This document shows, piece after piece, positions 40,780 through 50,677 of a stretch of DNA of 64,000 nucleotides. The stretch's first letter is position 1; every line of letters begins with the position of its first letter. The stretch lies in contig NZ_JAAMFB010000027.1 in NCBI RefSeq assembly GCF_013322225.1, forward strand, positions 124,001-188,000, in the 5' to 3' direction. The notes below the pieces were generated by a model. That model saw only the letters and a program-made list of their open reading frames with translations, searched no databases and had not been told where the DNA came from. Made by a program: the position numbers and the translations under genes. The stretch comes from Agrobacterium larrymoorei. Its GTDB lineage: Bacteria > Pseudomonadota > Alphaproteobacteria > Rhizobiales > Rhizobiaceae.

Positions 40780-41673
40780 ATGGTTGCCGTTTCTTCTCAT
40801 CGCAAGCCGCCTCGCGTAGGTGACGCGCCGTTGGTGCGCCGCAGCCTGATCGCATTCGTACTTGCTGTCGGTGCCTTTCTGGTCGTCGCGCCGCTGGTTG
40901 TCATCGCGGTAGAGGCGTTTTCGCAAGGTATAAAAACGTATGCCGCGACGATCAATCACCCGGATACGCGCCACGCGATCATGTTGACGGTGATAACTGC
41001 GCTTATAGCCGTGCCGGTCAATACTATCTTCGGGGTCGCAGCTGCGTGGTCTATCACAAAGTTCGATTTCCGGGGCAAACGCTTGCTGTTGGTGTTGGTG
41101 GAGATTCCGTTTTCCATCTCGCCCATTGTCGCCGGTGTCGCCTATCTCTTCGTATATGGCTTGCAGGGCCTTTTCGGCCCACTTCTCGATGCTTACGACA
41201 TCAAAATACTCTTTGCGTTGCCGGGCATCGTCATCGCTTCGATGTTTGTGACCGCGCCATTCGTAGCGCGTGAGTTGATCCCACTGATGCAGGCACAGGG
41301 ACGCGATCTTGAAGAGGCGGCCACATCGCTCGGCGCATCCGGTTGGCGTACTTTCTTTTCGGTGACTTTGCCTAATATCAAGTGGGCGCTGCTATATGGC
41401 GTCGTGCTTTGTAATGCGCGCGTCATGGGCGAGTTCGGCGCGGTGTCTATCGTTTCCGGCAATATTCGCGGCCAGACGAACACACTGCCGCTGCATATCG
41501 AACTTTTGTATCACGATTATCAGGCGGCCGGTGCTTTCGCCTCGGCGTCCATCCTCGCCGCACTCGCTGTCGTGACCATCCTTGCCAAGGTTGCGTTGGA
41601 ACGGCGCGGTGCAGGGCGGGGCGCCAGAAAGAAAAACGTCGATGCAGCCGTCGCCACGGAGAACAGCCTATGA
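40780..41673 (+). CDS. cysW: Sulfate ABC transporter permease CysW
   Basis: A 297-residue inner-membrane protein with the CysW pattern: IPFSISPIVAGVAYLFVYG, EEAATSLGASGWRTFFSVTLP as EAA loop, NARVMGEFGAVSIVSGNIRG and THIELLYHDYQ-like segment (LPLHIELLYHDYQAAGAFA). The stop overlaps the cysA start by 4 bp. It forms the channel with CysT. Confidence 0.94.
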   Translation: MVAVSSHRKPPRVGDAPLVRRSLIAFVLAVGAFLVVAPLVVIAVEAFSQGIKTYAATINHPDTRHAIMLTVITALIAVPVNTIFGVAAAWSITKFDFRGKRLLLVLVEIPFSISPIVAGVAYLFVYGLQGLFGPLLDAYDIKILFALPGIVIASMFVTAPFVARELIPLMQAQGRDLEEAATSLGASGWRTFFSVTLPNIKWALLYGVVLCNARVMGEFGAVSIVSGNIRGQTNTLPLHIELLYHDYQAAGAFASASILAALAVVTILAKVALERRGAGRGARKKNVDAAVATENSL

Positions 41674-42692
41674 AAATCCGCCTCGAAAATGTGGTGAAGA
41701 CCTTCGACAGCTTCCGTGCCGTGCGGGATGTATCGCTGGATATTGAAAGCGGAGAATTGCTGGCGCTTCTTGGCCCCTCCGGTTCCGGCAAGACCACGAT
41801 CCTGCGGATGGTGGCCGGGCTGGAATATACCGATGGTGGTCAAATCTATTTCGGTGACGAAGACGCGACCAACATTCCGGTGCGGGATCGTGGCGTCGGT
41901 TTCGTTTTCCAGCACTATGCGCTTTTCCCGCATATGACGCTGTACGAAAATATCGCCTTCGGCATGAAGGTTTCAAAGATCAAGCGCAGTAAATCGGAGA
42001 TCGACGCCCGCGTTCACGAACTGCTGCGTCTGGTGAGGCTTGAAGGGCTGGGCGAACGGTTTCCAGCGCAGATTTCGGGCGGGCAGCGGCAACGTGTGGC
42101 GCTTGCGCGTGCGCTTTCTGTCGACCCGAAGGTCTTGCTGCTGGACGAGCCATTCGGCGCGCTGGATGCCAATGTGCGTCGCGATCTTCGTCGCTGGCTG
42201 CGCGAAATCCACGACGAGCTCGGTATCACCACCATTTTCGTGACGCACGATCAGGAAGAAGCACTCGATCTGGCCGACCGCGTGATCATTCTCAACAAGG
42301 GCGAAATCGTTCAGCAGGGAACGCCAAAGGAGGTCTGCCGCCAGCCGAATAGCGCTTTCGTGATGAAATTCCTGGGCGATGCGAACAAGGTCTCAGGCGT
42401 CGCGCGAAGCGGTAAGGTTTTCGTAGGCGATGCGGAAGTTCCGTTTGCTTACGCAAATGCCGATGGCCCGGTGGAAATCTATGCCCGCCCAGCGGATCTG
42501 GAGTGGGAAGACCTGCATGACGGTATTCCGGCGCAGGTATCACGCGTGCTGGATAGAGCAGGGGAGCGGAGGGTGATTGCGACGACGAAAGAGGGCGATC
42601 TGCTTGAGTTCGACGTGCCACCGGAATCATCCGTCGAGGCAGGAGACCACGGCCGTGTCGTCATTCGCCGTGCCAAGATTTTTCCAGCTTAA
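41670..42692 (+). CDS. cysA: Sulfate ABC transporter ATP-binding protein CysA
   Basis: A 340-residue ATPase: Walker A GPSGSGKTTILR, signature [15 protein letters not shown], Walker B VLLLDEPFGALD and switch His in VTHDQEEALD. The motif LLALLGPSGSGKTT and the RRDLRRWLREIHDEL helix match CysA. The C-terminal part is a TOBE-like domain. It drives sulfate/thiosulfate uptake together with the three upstream products. It is coupled to cysW by an ATGA overlap. Confidence 0.95.
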   Translation: MKIRLENVVKTFDSFRAVRDVSLDIESGELLALLGPSGSGKTTILRMVAGLEYTDGGQIYFGDEDATNIPVRDRGVGFVFQHYALFPHMTLYENIAFGMKVSKIKRSKSEIDARVHELLRLVRLEGLGERFPAQISGGQRQRVALARALSVDPKVLLLDEPFGALDANVRRDLRRWLREIHDELGITTIFVTHDQEEALDLADRVIILNKGEIVQQGTPKEVCRQPNSAFVMKFLGDANKVSGVARSGKVFVGDAEVPFAYANADGPVEIYARPADLEWEDLHDGIPAQVSRVLDRAGERRVIATTKEGDLLEFDVPPESSVEAGDHGRVVIRRAKIFPA

Positions 42693-42710
42693 GCCGTATG
42701 AAAAGAGCAT

Positions 42711-42738
42711 AACCCGGCATCTTTCGACGCCGGGTTTG
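42711..42738 (+). terminator. Terminator after the sulfate transport operon
   Basis: AACCCGGC pairs with GCCGGGTT around a ten-base loop, followed by TGG rather than a long T tract. It lies 18 bp after the cysA stop and just before the convergent aldehyde dehydrogenase gene. Confidence 0.55.
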
Positions 42739-42751
42739 GTGGTCGTTACTC

Positions 42752-44188
42752 TCAGCTCATCTGGCTGACAAAGCGGGTTTCAAGATAGGCCTCAACCGCT
42801 TCCGAACCGCCTTCGGTTCCGTAGCCCGAATCCTTGATGCCGCCGAATGGCACTTCAGGGATGGCAAGACCATTGTGATTTATGCTCAACATGCCCGCCT
42901 CGACGCGCTGGCCGAGTGCATGCGCCGTCTTGACCGAGCCGGTGAACGCGTAGGACGCCAGGCCAAACGGCAAGCGGTTTGCCTCTTCAAGTCCTTCCTC
43001 CAGAGTGGAGAAACGATTGACGATGGCGATTGGGCCAAAAGGCTCGTCGTTCATGATCTTGGCCGTTGTTGGAACGTCGGTCAGAACAGTGGGCTCGAAG
43101 AAATTGCCCTTGTTGCCGATGCGCTTGCCGCCGGTTTTCAGCGTTGCGCCGTGGGAAACTGCGTCCTGGATGAGGTCTTCCATGGCCGGGATGCGACGCT
43201 CGTTTGCGAGCGGACCCATTGTCGAATCCGCATCGAAGCCGTTACCAACCTTGATGTTTTGCGCATACTTCACGATACCGTCGATGAAGCGGTCGGCAAC
43301 GTTGTCCTGAATGAGGAAGCGGGTGGGGGCCACGCAGACCTGCCCCGCATTGCGGAACTTTGCGGTGGCCGAGACTTCGATGGCCTTATCCAGATCCGCA
43401 TCGTCAAAGACCAGCACCGGAGCATGGCCACCAAGCTCCATGGTTGCACGCTTCATATACTTGCCAGCAAGGGCCGCCAGATGCTTGCCGACTGGCGTGG
43501 AACCGGTGAAGGAAATTTTACGAATGACCGGATGCGGAATGAGGTATTCCGAGATTTCCGCAGGCACGCCGTAAACGAGGTTGACGACGCCGGCAGGCGC
43601 GCCTGCATCCACAAAAGCGCGGATGAGTTCTGCAGGCGACGCCGGGGTTTCTTCAGGCGCCTTGACGATGATGGAGCAGCCCGTGGCAACAGCGGCGGAA
43701 AGCTTGCGCACGACCTGGTTAATCGGGAAGTTCCATGGCGTGAAGGCTGCGACGGGACCGACCGGCAACTTGATGGCAAGGTTGGAAACGCCACTGAAGC
43801 GGGCAGGGATGATCTGACCGTACGTGCGGCGCGCTTCTTCGGCGAACCAGTCGATGGTGTCTGCGCCGTTGTTGATTTCGGCCTTGGACTGCGCGAGCGG
43901 CTTGCCCTGTTCGCGGGTCATCAGCCACGCGATATAGTCGATGCGTTCCCGAACGATATCGGCGGCCCGGCGCATGATCTTCGAGCGCTCGAACGCAGGG
44001 GTGTCGCGCCAGATCTTGAAACCTTTGTCAGCGGCTGCGAGCGCCAGATCTAGATCGGCTTGCTCCGCATGTGCGATAGAGCCGATAATTTCGTCCGTCG
44101 CGGGATCGGAAACGGCAATCGTCTTGCCGGAGAGCGCATCGCGCCATTCGCCGTTAATGAGAAGTTTGACGTCGGGATAGCTGTGCAT
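42752..44188 (-). CDS. gabD: NAD(P)-dependent succinate/glutarate-semialdehyde dehydrogenase
   Basis: A 478-residue aldehyde dehydrogenase. The coenzyme region has [11 protein letters not shown] and [10 protein letters not shown]; catalytic Glu (about 251) is in [12 protein letters not shown] and catalytic Cys (about 284) in [12 protein letters not shown]. Sequence pattern is that of the succinic semialdehyde dehydrogenase group (GabD/DavD), which oxidises succinic or glutaric semialdehyde to the acid. The gene upstream on the same strand is glutaryl-CoA dehydrogenase, so glutarate semialdehyde from lysine via 5-aminovalerate is a likely substrate; this is inference from context. Confidence 0.88.
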   Translation of the reverse strand: MHSYPDVKLLINGEWRDALSGKTIAVSDPATDEIIGSIAHAEQADLDLALAAADKGFKIWRDTPAFERSKIMRRAADIVRERIDYIAWLMTREQGKPLAQSKAEINNGADTIDWFAEEARRTYGQIIPARFSGVSNLAIKLPVGPVAAFTPWNFPINQVVRKLSAAVATGCSIIVKAPEETPASPAELIRAFVDAGAPAGVVNLVYGVPAEISEYLIPHPVIRKISFTGSTPVGKHLAALAGKYMKRATMELGGHAPVLVFDDADLDKAIEVSATAKFRNAGQVCVAPTRFLIQDNVADRFIDGIVKYAQNIKVGNGFDADSTMGPLANERRIPAMEDLIQDAVSHGATLKTGGKRIGNKGNFFEPTVLTDVPTTAKIMNDEPFGPIAIVNRFSTLEEGLEEANRLPFGLASYAFTGSVKTAHALGQRVEAGMLSINHNGLAIPEVPFGGIKDSGYGTEGGSEAVEAYLETRFVSQMS

Positions 44189-44386
44189 GTGTAAATACCT
44201 TCGTGACTTTAACTGACCGGCAGGGCACCGGTATATTTCGCTCGATCAGCAAACTCAATTGCCGCGCGGAGCGGACGGAGTGTTTTCGAAGCGAGCCGAA
44301 AACTGACGAGGTCTTTATATTTAATTCCCTGAGCGCCGGATTCAACCGTAGCAGACGCCAAAAAGTATGATTTATTTTGCGCTGCA

Positions 44387-44409
44387 CAAAGCCCGGAGTG
44401 ATGCCGGGC
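44387..44409 (-). terminator. Hairpin after the glutaryl-CoA dehydrogenase gene
   Basis: GCCCGG and CCGGGC (44391-44396 and 44404-44409) with a seven-base loop; on the minus strand followed by TTTG. It lies 18 bp after the stop and suggests that the aldehyde dehydrogenase 200 bp further on has its own promoter. Confidence 0.5.
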
Positions 44410-44426
44410 CTCGGTGAGATTGACTG

Positions 44427-45614
44427 CTAGAAAAACGCCTGGAGGCCGGTTTGAGCTCTTCCGAGGATCAGCGCATGTACATCATGCGTGCCCTCATAGG
44501 TGTTCACCGTTTCCAGATTCTGTGCGTGGCGCATGACGTGATATTCGATCTGGATGCCGTTGCCGCCATGCATGTCGCGGGCTTGACGGGCAATATCCAG
44601 CGCCTTGCCGCAATTGTTTCGCTTGACGATGGAGATCATTTCCGGCGCCATCTTGTGATCGTCGAACAGGCGACCGACACGCAGCGATCCTTGAAGGCCG
44701 AGCGTGATTTCAGTCTGCATATCGGCCAGCTTCTTTTGGTAAAGCTGCATGGCTGCCAAAGGCTTGCCAAACTGCTTGCGATCCATGCCGTATTGATGGG
44801 CCCGGAACCAGCAGTCTTCAGCCGCACCCATCACGCCCCAGGAAATGCCGTAGCGGGCGCGGTTGAGGCAGCCGAACGGACCCTTGAGGCCCGAAACATT
44901 CGGCAGAAGCGCGTCTTCGCCGACCTCCACGCCGTCCATGACGATCTCGCCGGTGATAGATGCGCGCAGCGAAAGCTTGCCGCCGATCTTGGGTGCGGAC
45001 AGACCCTTCATGCCTTTTTCCAGCACGAAGCCACGGATCTGATTGTCATGCGCTTCGGATTTGGCCCAGACGACGAAGACGTCGGCAATTGGTGCGTTGG
45101 AAATCCACATCTTGGAACCACGCAAGCGATATCCGCCCTCGATCTTTTCGGCACGCGTCTTCATGCCGTTGGGATCGGAACCTGCATCCGGTTCGGTCAG
45201 GCCGAAGCAGCCAATCAACTCGCCGGAGACAAGACCAGGCAGATATTTGTCCTTTTGCTCTTCGGAGCCGTAGGCATAGATGGGGTAGATGACGAGCGAG
45301 GACAGTACGCTCATCATCGAGCGATATCCGCTGTCGATGCGCTCGACTTCACGGGCAACAAGGCCGTAGGCGACGTAACTGGCTTCAGCCGCACCATATT
45401 TTTCAGGAAGCGTGACACCCAGAAGGCCGGTCTGGCCCATCAGGCGAAACAGTCCAGGTTCGGATGTTTCGCCGAGATAAGCGTCGTTGATGCGTGGCAG
45501 AAGCTCCGATTGGGCAAAGGCAGCGGCCGTATCGCGGATCATCCGCTCGTCTTCGGTCAGTTGGTCCTCGAGAAGAAACGGGTCCTGCCAATTGAATGCT
45601 GTGCGTTCGCTCAC
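44427..45614 (-). CDS. gcdH: Glutaryl-CoA dehydrogenase
   Basis: A 395-residue FAD-dependent acyl-CoA dehydrogenase. It has [13 protein letters not shown], the [16 protein letters not shown] segment, [12 protein letters not shown] ([14 protein letters not shown]), DMHGGNGI and the catalytic Glu in [13 protein letters not shown]. The pattern, especially the N-terminal [17 protein letters not shown], is typical of glutaryl-CoA dehydrogenase, which oxidises and decarboxylates glutaryl-CoA to crotonyl-CoA. The start is GTG 45614 with GGAG six bases upstream; the ATG 16 codons earlier lacks a site. It faces a LysR regulator that is likely to control it. Confidence 0.93.
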   Translation of the reverse strand: MSERTAFNWQDPFLLEDQLTEDERMIRDTAAAFAQSELLPRINDAYLGETSEPGLFRLMGQTGLLGVTLPEKYGAAEASYVAYGLVAREVERIDSGYRSMMSVLSSLVIYPIYAYGSEEQKDKYLPGLVSGELIGCFGLTEPDAGSDPNGMKTRAEKIEGGYRLRGSKMWISNAPIADVFVVWAKSEAHDNQIRGFVLEKGMKGLSAPKIGGKLSLRASITGEIVMDGVEVGEDALLPNVSGLKGPFGCLNRARYGISWGVMGAAEDCWFRAHQYGMDRKQFGKPLAAMQLYQKKLADMQTEITLGLQGSLRVGRLFDDHKMAPEMISIVKRNNCGKALDIARQARDMHGGNGIQIEYHVMRHAQNLETVNTYEGTHDVHALILGRAQTGLQAFF

Positions 45615-45711
45615 GATAAATCTCCAAAAAATACTGACGTCATTATTGGCCTTGGGTAGCATCGCGGCAAGCCATGTTTACTCATTTTGCTATTACAGAT
45701 AGGAATGCGGC

Positions 45712-46626
45712 ATGACCTCGCTCAGTCGCAAACTACTGCCCTCCACCAGCGCTCTCGCCGCGTTCGATTCCGTTGCGCGATTGGGAAGTTTTTCTCTTGC
45801 GGCAGACGAACTTTCGCTGACCCAAGGGGCGATAAGCAGGCAGGTTATGTCGCTCGAAGAGCAGCTTGGCGTCAAGCTTTTCCAGCGCGGCGCGCGTGGA
45901 GTTTCGTTGACGGACGAAGGTCAAACCTACGCCAAGGCAATCGGCGTTGCGCTTGGTGATATACGCTCCGCCTCGCTTCAGGTCATGACCAAAACGCATG
46001 CGAACACGCTTAACCTCGCCATGCTTCCGACATTCGGCACGCGCTGGCTCCTGCCGCGTATTCCCCAGTTCGTTGCAGCCCATCCCGAGATCACGCTGAA
46101 TTTCGCCACCCGCATCGGCCAATTCGACTTCGAAAAGGAAGGGCTCGATATGGCCATCCACATCGGTCAACCGGATTGGCCTGCGGCAGAGAGTATTTTC
46201 CTGATGGACGAGATGGTGGCACCGGTGTGCAGCCCCGCATTCCTCGAGAAAAATCCTATTCGTCAGGCCGAGGATATCTGCGGCCAGCCGCTTTTGCACA
46301 TGGCGTCCCGTCCCGGTGCATGGGACCATTGGTTCAAGAGCCTAGGGATTGCAGCTCACCATGCCCCTGCCATGCGGTTCGAGCAGTTTTCGAGTGTCGC
46401 CCAGGCTTGCACGGCCGGGCTTGGCGTTGCCTTGATGCCGCTTTTCCTTATCGAGATCGAACTGAAAGCGGGGCAACTGGTGCAGGCGTTCGATCATCAG
46501 GTGAAAAGTCCCAGTTCCTACTATGCGGTGGCGCCGCTATCACGCATCAACCACGCACCGGTCGCGCTTTTCAGGCGCTGGTTACTGGGAGAAAGCGAAA
46601 ATTTCCGTGCGCAAGCCAGCGGTTAA
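45712..46626 (+). CDS. LysR family transcriptional regulator (GcvA-like), divergent from gcdH
   Basis: A 304-residue regulator. The N-terminal winged helix (about 12-70) has LAAFDSVARLGSFSLAADEL and LTQGAISRQVMSLEEQLGV; the effector domain has LPTFGTRWLLPRIPQFVAAHP, typical of the GcvA-like branch. It is divergent from gcdH with 97 bp between start codons, the classical LysR arrangement. By analogy with GcdR of Pseudomonas it may activate gcdH in response to glutarate. Confidence 0.9.
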   Translation: MTSLSRKLLPSTSALAAFDSVARLGSFSLAADELSLTQGAISRQVMSLEEQLGVKLFQRGARGVSLTDEGQTYAKAIGVALGDIRSASLQVMTKTHANTLNLAMLPTFGTRWLLPRIPQFVAAHPEITLNFATRIGQFDFEKEGLDMAIHIGQPDWPAAESIFLMDEMVAPVCSPAFLEKNPIRQAEDICGQPLLHMASRPGAWDHWFKSLGIAAHHAPAMRFEQFSSVAQACTAGLGVALMPLFLIEIELKAGQLVQAFDHQVKSPSSYYAVAPLSRINHAPVALFRRWLLGESENFRAQASG

Positions 46627-46721
46627 TCAACCTATAATTTTGAAGATTTTTGACGAACGCCAAGCGTTTTGGTCATTATTTCATCCTGCTTAATTTTTGA
46701 CTCGCGCAGTTTCGATTTATC

Positions 46722-46731
46722 ATCCTAGGAT
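46722..46731. promoter_or_regulatory. Short perfect palindrome upstream of the dipeptidase gene
   Basis: ATCCTAGGAT is a ten-base perfect palindrome in the 230-bp gap between the LysR gene and the dipeptidase gene. The sequence around it is AT-rich, then turns GC-rich. A regulator is not identifiable. Confidence 0.25.
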
Positions 46732-46856
46732 CGCGCCGACAGAAAGAACGGCTTGGAGCTTGTGGCCCACCAGGCCGCGCGCGGTGGCATTCCGGCGTCT
46801 GCCAAGCTTATGGTTTCAAACGTAAAAGTCTCGCTCTCGCCTTGGAATATCCCCAC

Positions 46857-47912
46857 ATGCAATTGGTTTTCGATGGTCATAATGATGTGCTGCTTCGGCT
46901 GTGGCGCACAGCCAAAACGGGCGGGAATCCATTAAAGGAATTCGTGCTGGGCACGACAGAAGGCCATATCGATGCGCCTCGCGCCAGGGCAGGCGGATTG
47001 GCCGGTGGTATCTGCGCCATCTATATTCCCTCGGGCGATCTCATCTTGCAGGAGCCGGATGAGAACGGCCACTACGTAACGCCGCTTGCCGCCCCATTGG
47101 AACGCCAGCCGTCACTCGATATTGCGATGGAAAAGGCGTCCATCGCGTTGCAGCTGGAGCGCGCTGGCGGATGGAGGCTTTGCCGCTCCACCGCGGGTAT
47201 CCGCAAAGCCATGGAAGATAACGTTTTTGCCGCCGTGCTACACATGGAGGGCTGCGAGCCTATTGCCGAAGATCTGGATGCGCTGGACGTGTTTTACGCC
47301 GCGGGTCTGCGCTCGCTCGGCCCAGTCTGGAGTCGCCATAACGTCTTCGGCCATGGCGTTCCCTTCGCTTTTCCAATGTCGCCGGACACGGCGCCGGGCT
47401 TGACCGATGCGGGTTTCGAACTGGTCAAACGCTGTAATCAGCTCGGCATCCTTGTCGATCTGGCGCATATTACCGAAAAGGGCTTCTGGGACGTTGCAAA
47501 GACGACCGATCAGCCTTTGATTGCCAGCCACTCCAATGCCCATGCCCTGACCGGCGTTGCCCGCAACCTGACCGACCGTCAGATGGATGCGATCAGGGAA
47601 ACCCGCGGGCTCGTCGGGCTCAATTACGCCGTCACGATGCTGCGCCCGGATGCCCGCGACGATGCCAATGCGCCGCTTTCCGACATGGTTCGCCATATCG
47701 ATTATATGGTGGAGCGGATGGGGATCGACTGCGTGGCGCTCGGCTCCGACTTCGACGGCGCGACCATTCCGGCGGAAATCAGAGACGCCAGCGGCAATCA
47801 AAATCTGGTTGCCGCACTGAAATCAGCAGGATACGCTGATGAAGAACTTGCTAAAATTTGCCGGGAAAACTGGCTGCGTGTTCTGGCTCAGGCATGGCAT
47901 GAGCCGAACTGA
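46857..47912 (+). CDS. Membrane dipeptidase family protein (peptidase M19)
   Basis: A 351-residue zinc dipeptidase of the renal dipeptidase family. Metal ligands are visible: His and Asp in DGHNDVLLRLW, Glu in LHMEGCEPI, His in VDLAHITEKGF and His in IASHSNAHAL; VALGSDFDGATIP carries a conserved Asp. ATG 46857 is preferred; a TTG five codons earlier is possible. There is no signal peptide, so the enzyme is cytoplasmic. It precedes a dipeptide-type ABC transporter by 38 bp, so it probably splits imported dipeptides, possibly D,D- or L,D-dipeptides of cell-wall origin. Confidence 0.92.
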   Translation: MQLVFDGHNDVLLRLWRTAKTGGNPLKEFVLGTTEGHIDAPRARAGGLAGGICAIYIPSGDLILQEPDENGHYVTPLAAPLERQPSLDIAMEKASIALQLERAGGWRLCRSTAGIRKAMEDNVFAAVLHMEGCEPIAEDLDALDVFYAAGLRSLGPVWSRHNVFGHGVPFAFPMSPDTAPGLTDAGFELVKRCNQLGILVDLAHITEKGFWDVAKTTDQPLIASHSNAHALTGVARNLTDRQMDAIRETRGLVGLNYAVTMLRPDARDDANAPLSDMVRHIDYMVERMGIDCVALGSDFDGATIPAEIRDASGNQNLVAALKSAGYADEELAKICRENWLRVLAQAWHEPN

Positions 47913-47950
47913 AACGAGTGATATCAACCTGCTATAAAAAGGGGAGAACA

Positions 47951-49591
47951 ATGACCAAATCGCTCAATAAAATGGCCCGCATCCTTGCCACAAGCGCTGC
48001 GCTGTCCCTGATCGCACTTTCCGCGCCGCAGGCTTTTGCGGCGACACCAGCCGATACGCTGGTCGAAGGCTTTGCGATAGATGACATTATTTCTCTCGAT
48101 CCGGGCGAAGCGTTCGAAATCTCGACCGCCGAAGTCACCGGCAACACCTATAGCAAGCTGGTTTCCATCGACATTTCCGATACGTCCAAGGTGAAAGGCG
48201 ACCTTGCCGAGAGTTGGACGACGTCTGAAGATGGCCTCACCTATACGTTCAAACTCAAGCAAGGACTCAAATTCGCCTCCGGCAATCCCGTGACGGCTGA
48301 AGACGTGGCTTTTTCAATCGAACGCGCCGTCAAGCTTGACAAGAACCCCGCCTTCCTTCTCAACCAGTTCGGTCTTAAGGGCGACAACGTCACTGAAAAG
48401 GCCAAGGCGACAGATGCCAATACCTTTGTTCTGACGGTCGACAAAGCCTACGCACCAAGCTTCGTTCTGAACGTTCTGACCGCCACTGTCGCCTCTGTGG
48501 TGGACAAGAAGCTTGTGATGGAAAAGGCTAAGGCCGTCACGCCAAGCGCGGATTACAAATATGAGACCGATTTCGGAAATGAATTCCTGAAAACCGGTTT
48601 TGCGGGCTCCGGTCCCTTCAAGATTCTTGGCTGGAAGGCCAACGAAGCTGTCATCCTCGAAGCGAATCCGAACTATTACGGTGACAAGCCGAAGCTCAAG
48701 CGTGTCATCTATCGCCACATGAAGGAAAGCGCCGGTCAGCGTCTGGCGCTGGAAAATGGCGATATCGATGTGGCGCGCAACCTGGAGCCCGGCGACATGG
48801 AAGCGGTTTCCAAGAAGGAAGGCTTCACCGTCATCTCCGCACCCAAAGGCACCGTCTATTATCTCGGCCTCAACCAGAAAAACGAAAATCTGAAGAAGCC
48901 GGAAGTGGTCGAAGCCTTCAAATATCTGGTCGATTATGAAGGCATCGGCGCGACCATCATCAAGGGCATCGGCGAGATACACCAGACCTTCCTGCCGAAG
49001 GGGCAGTTGGGCGCGCTGGACGAAAATCCTTACAAGCTGGATGTCGCCAAAGCCAAGGAATTGCTGGCCAAGGCTGGCCTGAAGGATGGCTTCAGCGTCA
49101 CCATGGATGTGCGCAACACGCAGCCGGTGACGGGCATTGCCGAGAACATCCAGCAGACCCTGGCCCAGGCTGGCATCAAGCTCAGCATCATTCCCGGTGA
49201 CGGCAAGCAGACCTTGACCAAGTATCGCGCCCGCCAGCACGATATCTACATCGGCGACTGGGGCTCGGACTATTTCGACCCGAATTCCAACGCTGAAACC
49301 TTCACCATCAACTACGACAATTCCGATGAGGGCAAGAACAAGACACTGGCTTGGCGCAATGCCTGGGATGTGCCTGAGCTGACCAAGGTAACGCAGGCTG
49401 CCCTTCTGGAAAAGGACAACGCCAAGCGCGCCGCCATGTATCAGGACCTTCAGAAGAAGGTGCTGGAAAGCGGTCCTTTCGTCGTCATCGAGCAGAAGAC
49501 GGAAATTGCCGGCTTCTCCAATAAGGTCAAGGGCCTGAAGCTCGGACCGAGCTTCGACACGAACTATGTCTATCCGGTCTCCAAGGAGTAA
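47951..49591 (+). CDS. Peptide ABC transporter substrate-binding protein (DppA/family 5)
   Basis: A 546-residue periplasmic protein. The signal peptide MTKSLNKMARILATSAALS... ends near AFA. It is a family 5 solute-binding protein: VTGNTYSKLVSIDISD, LAESWTTSEDGLTYTFKLKQ, GSGPFKILGWKANEAV and YYLGLNQKNE. GGGGAG stands at good spacing before ATG 47951; in-frame codons upstream are ignored. It is followed by DppB/C/D/F-type genes, forming a complete transporter with the M19 dipeptidase upstream. Confidence 0.93.
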   Translation: MTKSLNKMARILATSAALSLIALSAPQAFAATPADTLVEGFAIDDIISLDPGEAFEISTAEVTGNTYSKLVSIDISDTSKVKGDLAESWTTSEDGLTYTFKLKQGLKFASGNPVTAEDVAFSIERAVKLDKNPAFLLNQFGLKGDNVTEKAKATDANTFVLTVDKAYAPSFVLNVLTATVASVVDKKLVMEKAKAVTPSADYKYETDFGNEFLKTGFAGSGPFKILGWKANEAVILEANPNYYGDKPKLKRVIYRHMKESAGQRLALENGDIDVARNLEPGDMEAVSKKEGFTVISAPKGTVYYLGLNQKNENLKKPEVVEAFKYLVDYEGIGATIIKGIGEIHQTFLPKGQLGALDENPYKLDVAKAKELLAKAGLKDGFSVTMDVRNTQPVTGIAENIQQTLAQAGIKLSIIPGDGKQTLTKYRARQHDIYIGDWGSDYFDPNSNAETFTINYDNSDEGKNKTLAWRNAWDVPELTKVTQAALLEKDNAKRAAMYQDLQKKVLESGPFVVIEQKTEIAGFSNKVKGLKLGPSFDTNYVYPVSKE

Positions 49592-49609
49592 TCCGGCAGG
49601 ATTGGTCCA

Positions 49610-50677
49610 TTGAGCATCGCTGACACATCGCCAAGGCCAAGGCGCGGCAAGAGCCGCGCCAACAAGCGCCTGTTTGCCGTTCTGGGCTTCGTCGTTACCG
49701 TCGTCACGACTTTTTTGGGTCTGCTAGCGGTAACTTTTTTTATCGGTCGCGTTATCCCAATCGATCCTGCGCTTGCCATCGTGGGGGACCGCGCGCCTGC
49801 CCATGTGGTGGAGCGCGTGCGGGAGGAACTCGGCCTAAACCTGCCGCTGTGGCAGCAGTTTTTCATCTATCTCAAGCAGGCGCTTTCCGGTGAGTTCGGC
49901 ACGTCGGTGCTGACCACCAATCCGGTGATGCAGGATATCAAGCGCGTCTTCCCGGCCACCATCGAGCTAGCGACGCTAGGAACGTTGATCGGTGCGATTT
50001 TCGGTATTCCGCTCGGCGTGCTGGCTGCGGTGAAGCGCGGCAGCATCATCGACCAGATCGTGCGCGTCATCGGTCTTGTCGGTTATTCGGTGCCGATCTT
50101 CTGGCTCGGTCTTCTGGCGCTTCTGGCATTTTATGCCAAGCTGAACTGGGTGGCCTATCCTGGTCGTATCGATATCGTTTACGAATTCACGTTCCAGCCG
50201 GTTACGGGTTTTTACCTGTTCGATGCCCTGTGGCAGCGGCAATGGGATGTGGTCTGGGATCTGTTCCGCCACATCATTCTGCCCGCCGGGCTGCTGGGCT
50301 ATTTTTCGCTGGCCTATATCAGCCGCATGACGCGCTCCTTCATGCTTAATGAGCTGGCGCAGGAATATGTCGTGGCGGCGCGGGCCAAAGGCCTGTCGGA
50401 AACGCGCATCATCTGGTTTCACGCGCTGCGCAACGCCGCCGTGCCGTTGCTGACCGTCATCGTGCTGTCCTATGCCGGGCTGCTCGAAGGTTCGGTTCTA
50501 ACGGAAACGATCTTCTCCTGGCCGGGGCTTGGCCTTTACATCACCAATTCCTTGCAGAATGCGGATATGAATGCCGTTCTCGGCGGCACCATTGTCATTG
50601 GCGCCGTCTTCATCGGCATCAATCTCCTGTCCGATCTGCTCTACCGGACGCTCGATCCAAGGACGCGCAGCCGATGA
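49610..50677 (+). CDS. Peptide ABC transporter permease (DppB type)
   Basis: A 355-residue inner-membrane protein with six segments; the first follows a basic N-terminus (SRANKRL). DppB signatures are VRVIGLVGYSVPIFWLGLL and ETRIIWFHALRNAAVPLLT (EAA-like loop), SVLTETIFSWPGLGLYI. The start is TTG 49610 with AGGA upstream; the gene lies 18 bp after the binding-protein gene. The stop overlaps the next start by 4 bp. Confidence 0.93.
   Translation: MSIADTSPRPRRGKSRANKRLFAVLGFVVTVVTTFLGLLAVTFFIGRVIPIDPALAIVGDRAPAHVVERVREELGLNLPLWQQFFIYLKQALSGEFGTSVLTTNPVMQDIKRVFPATIELATLGTLIGAIFGIPLGVLAAVKRGSIIDQIVRVIGLVGYSVPIFWLGLLALLAFYAKLNWVAYPGRIDIVYEFTFQPVTGFYLFDALWQRQWDVVWDLFRHIILPAGLLGYFSLAYISRMTRSFMLNELAQEYVVAARAKGLSETRIIWFHALRNAAVPLLTVIVLSYAGLLEGSVLTETIFSWPGLGLYITNSLQNADMNAVLGGTIVIGAVFIGINLLSDLLYRTLDPRTRSR

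Noticed and set aside
42875..44053. Long plus-strand frame opposite the aldehyde dehydrogenase gene
   Set aside because: The minus-strand enzyme has all catalytic motifs; the opposing frame is an artefact of high GC.
44451..45659. Long plus-strand frame opposite gcdH
   Set aside because: gcdH motifs are complete on the minus strand; the plus frame has no recognisable domain.
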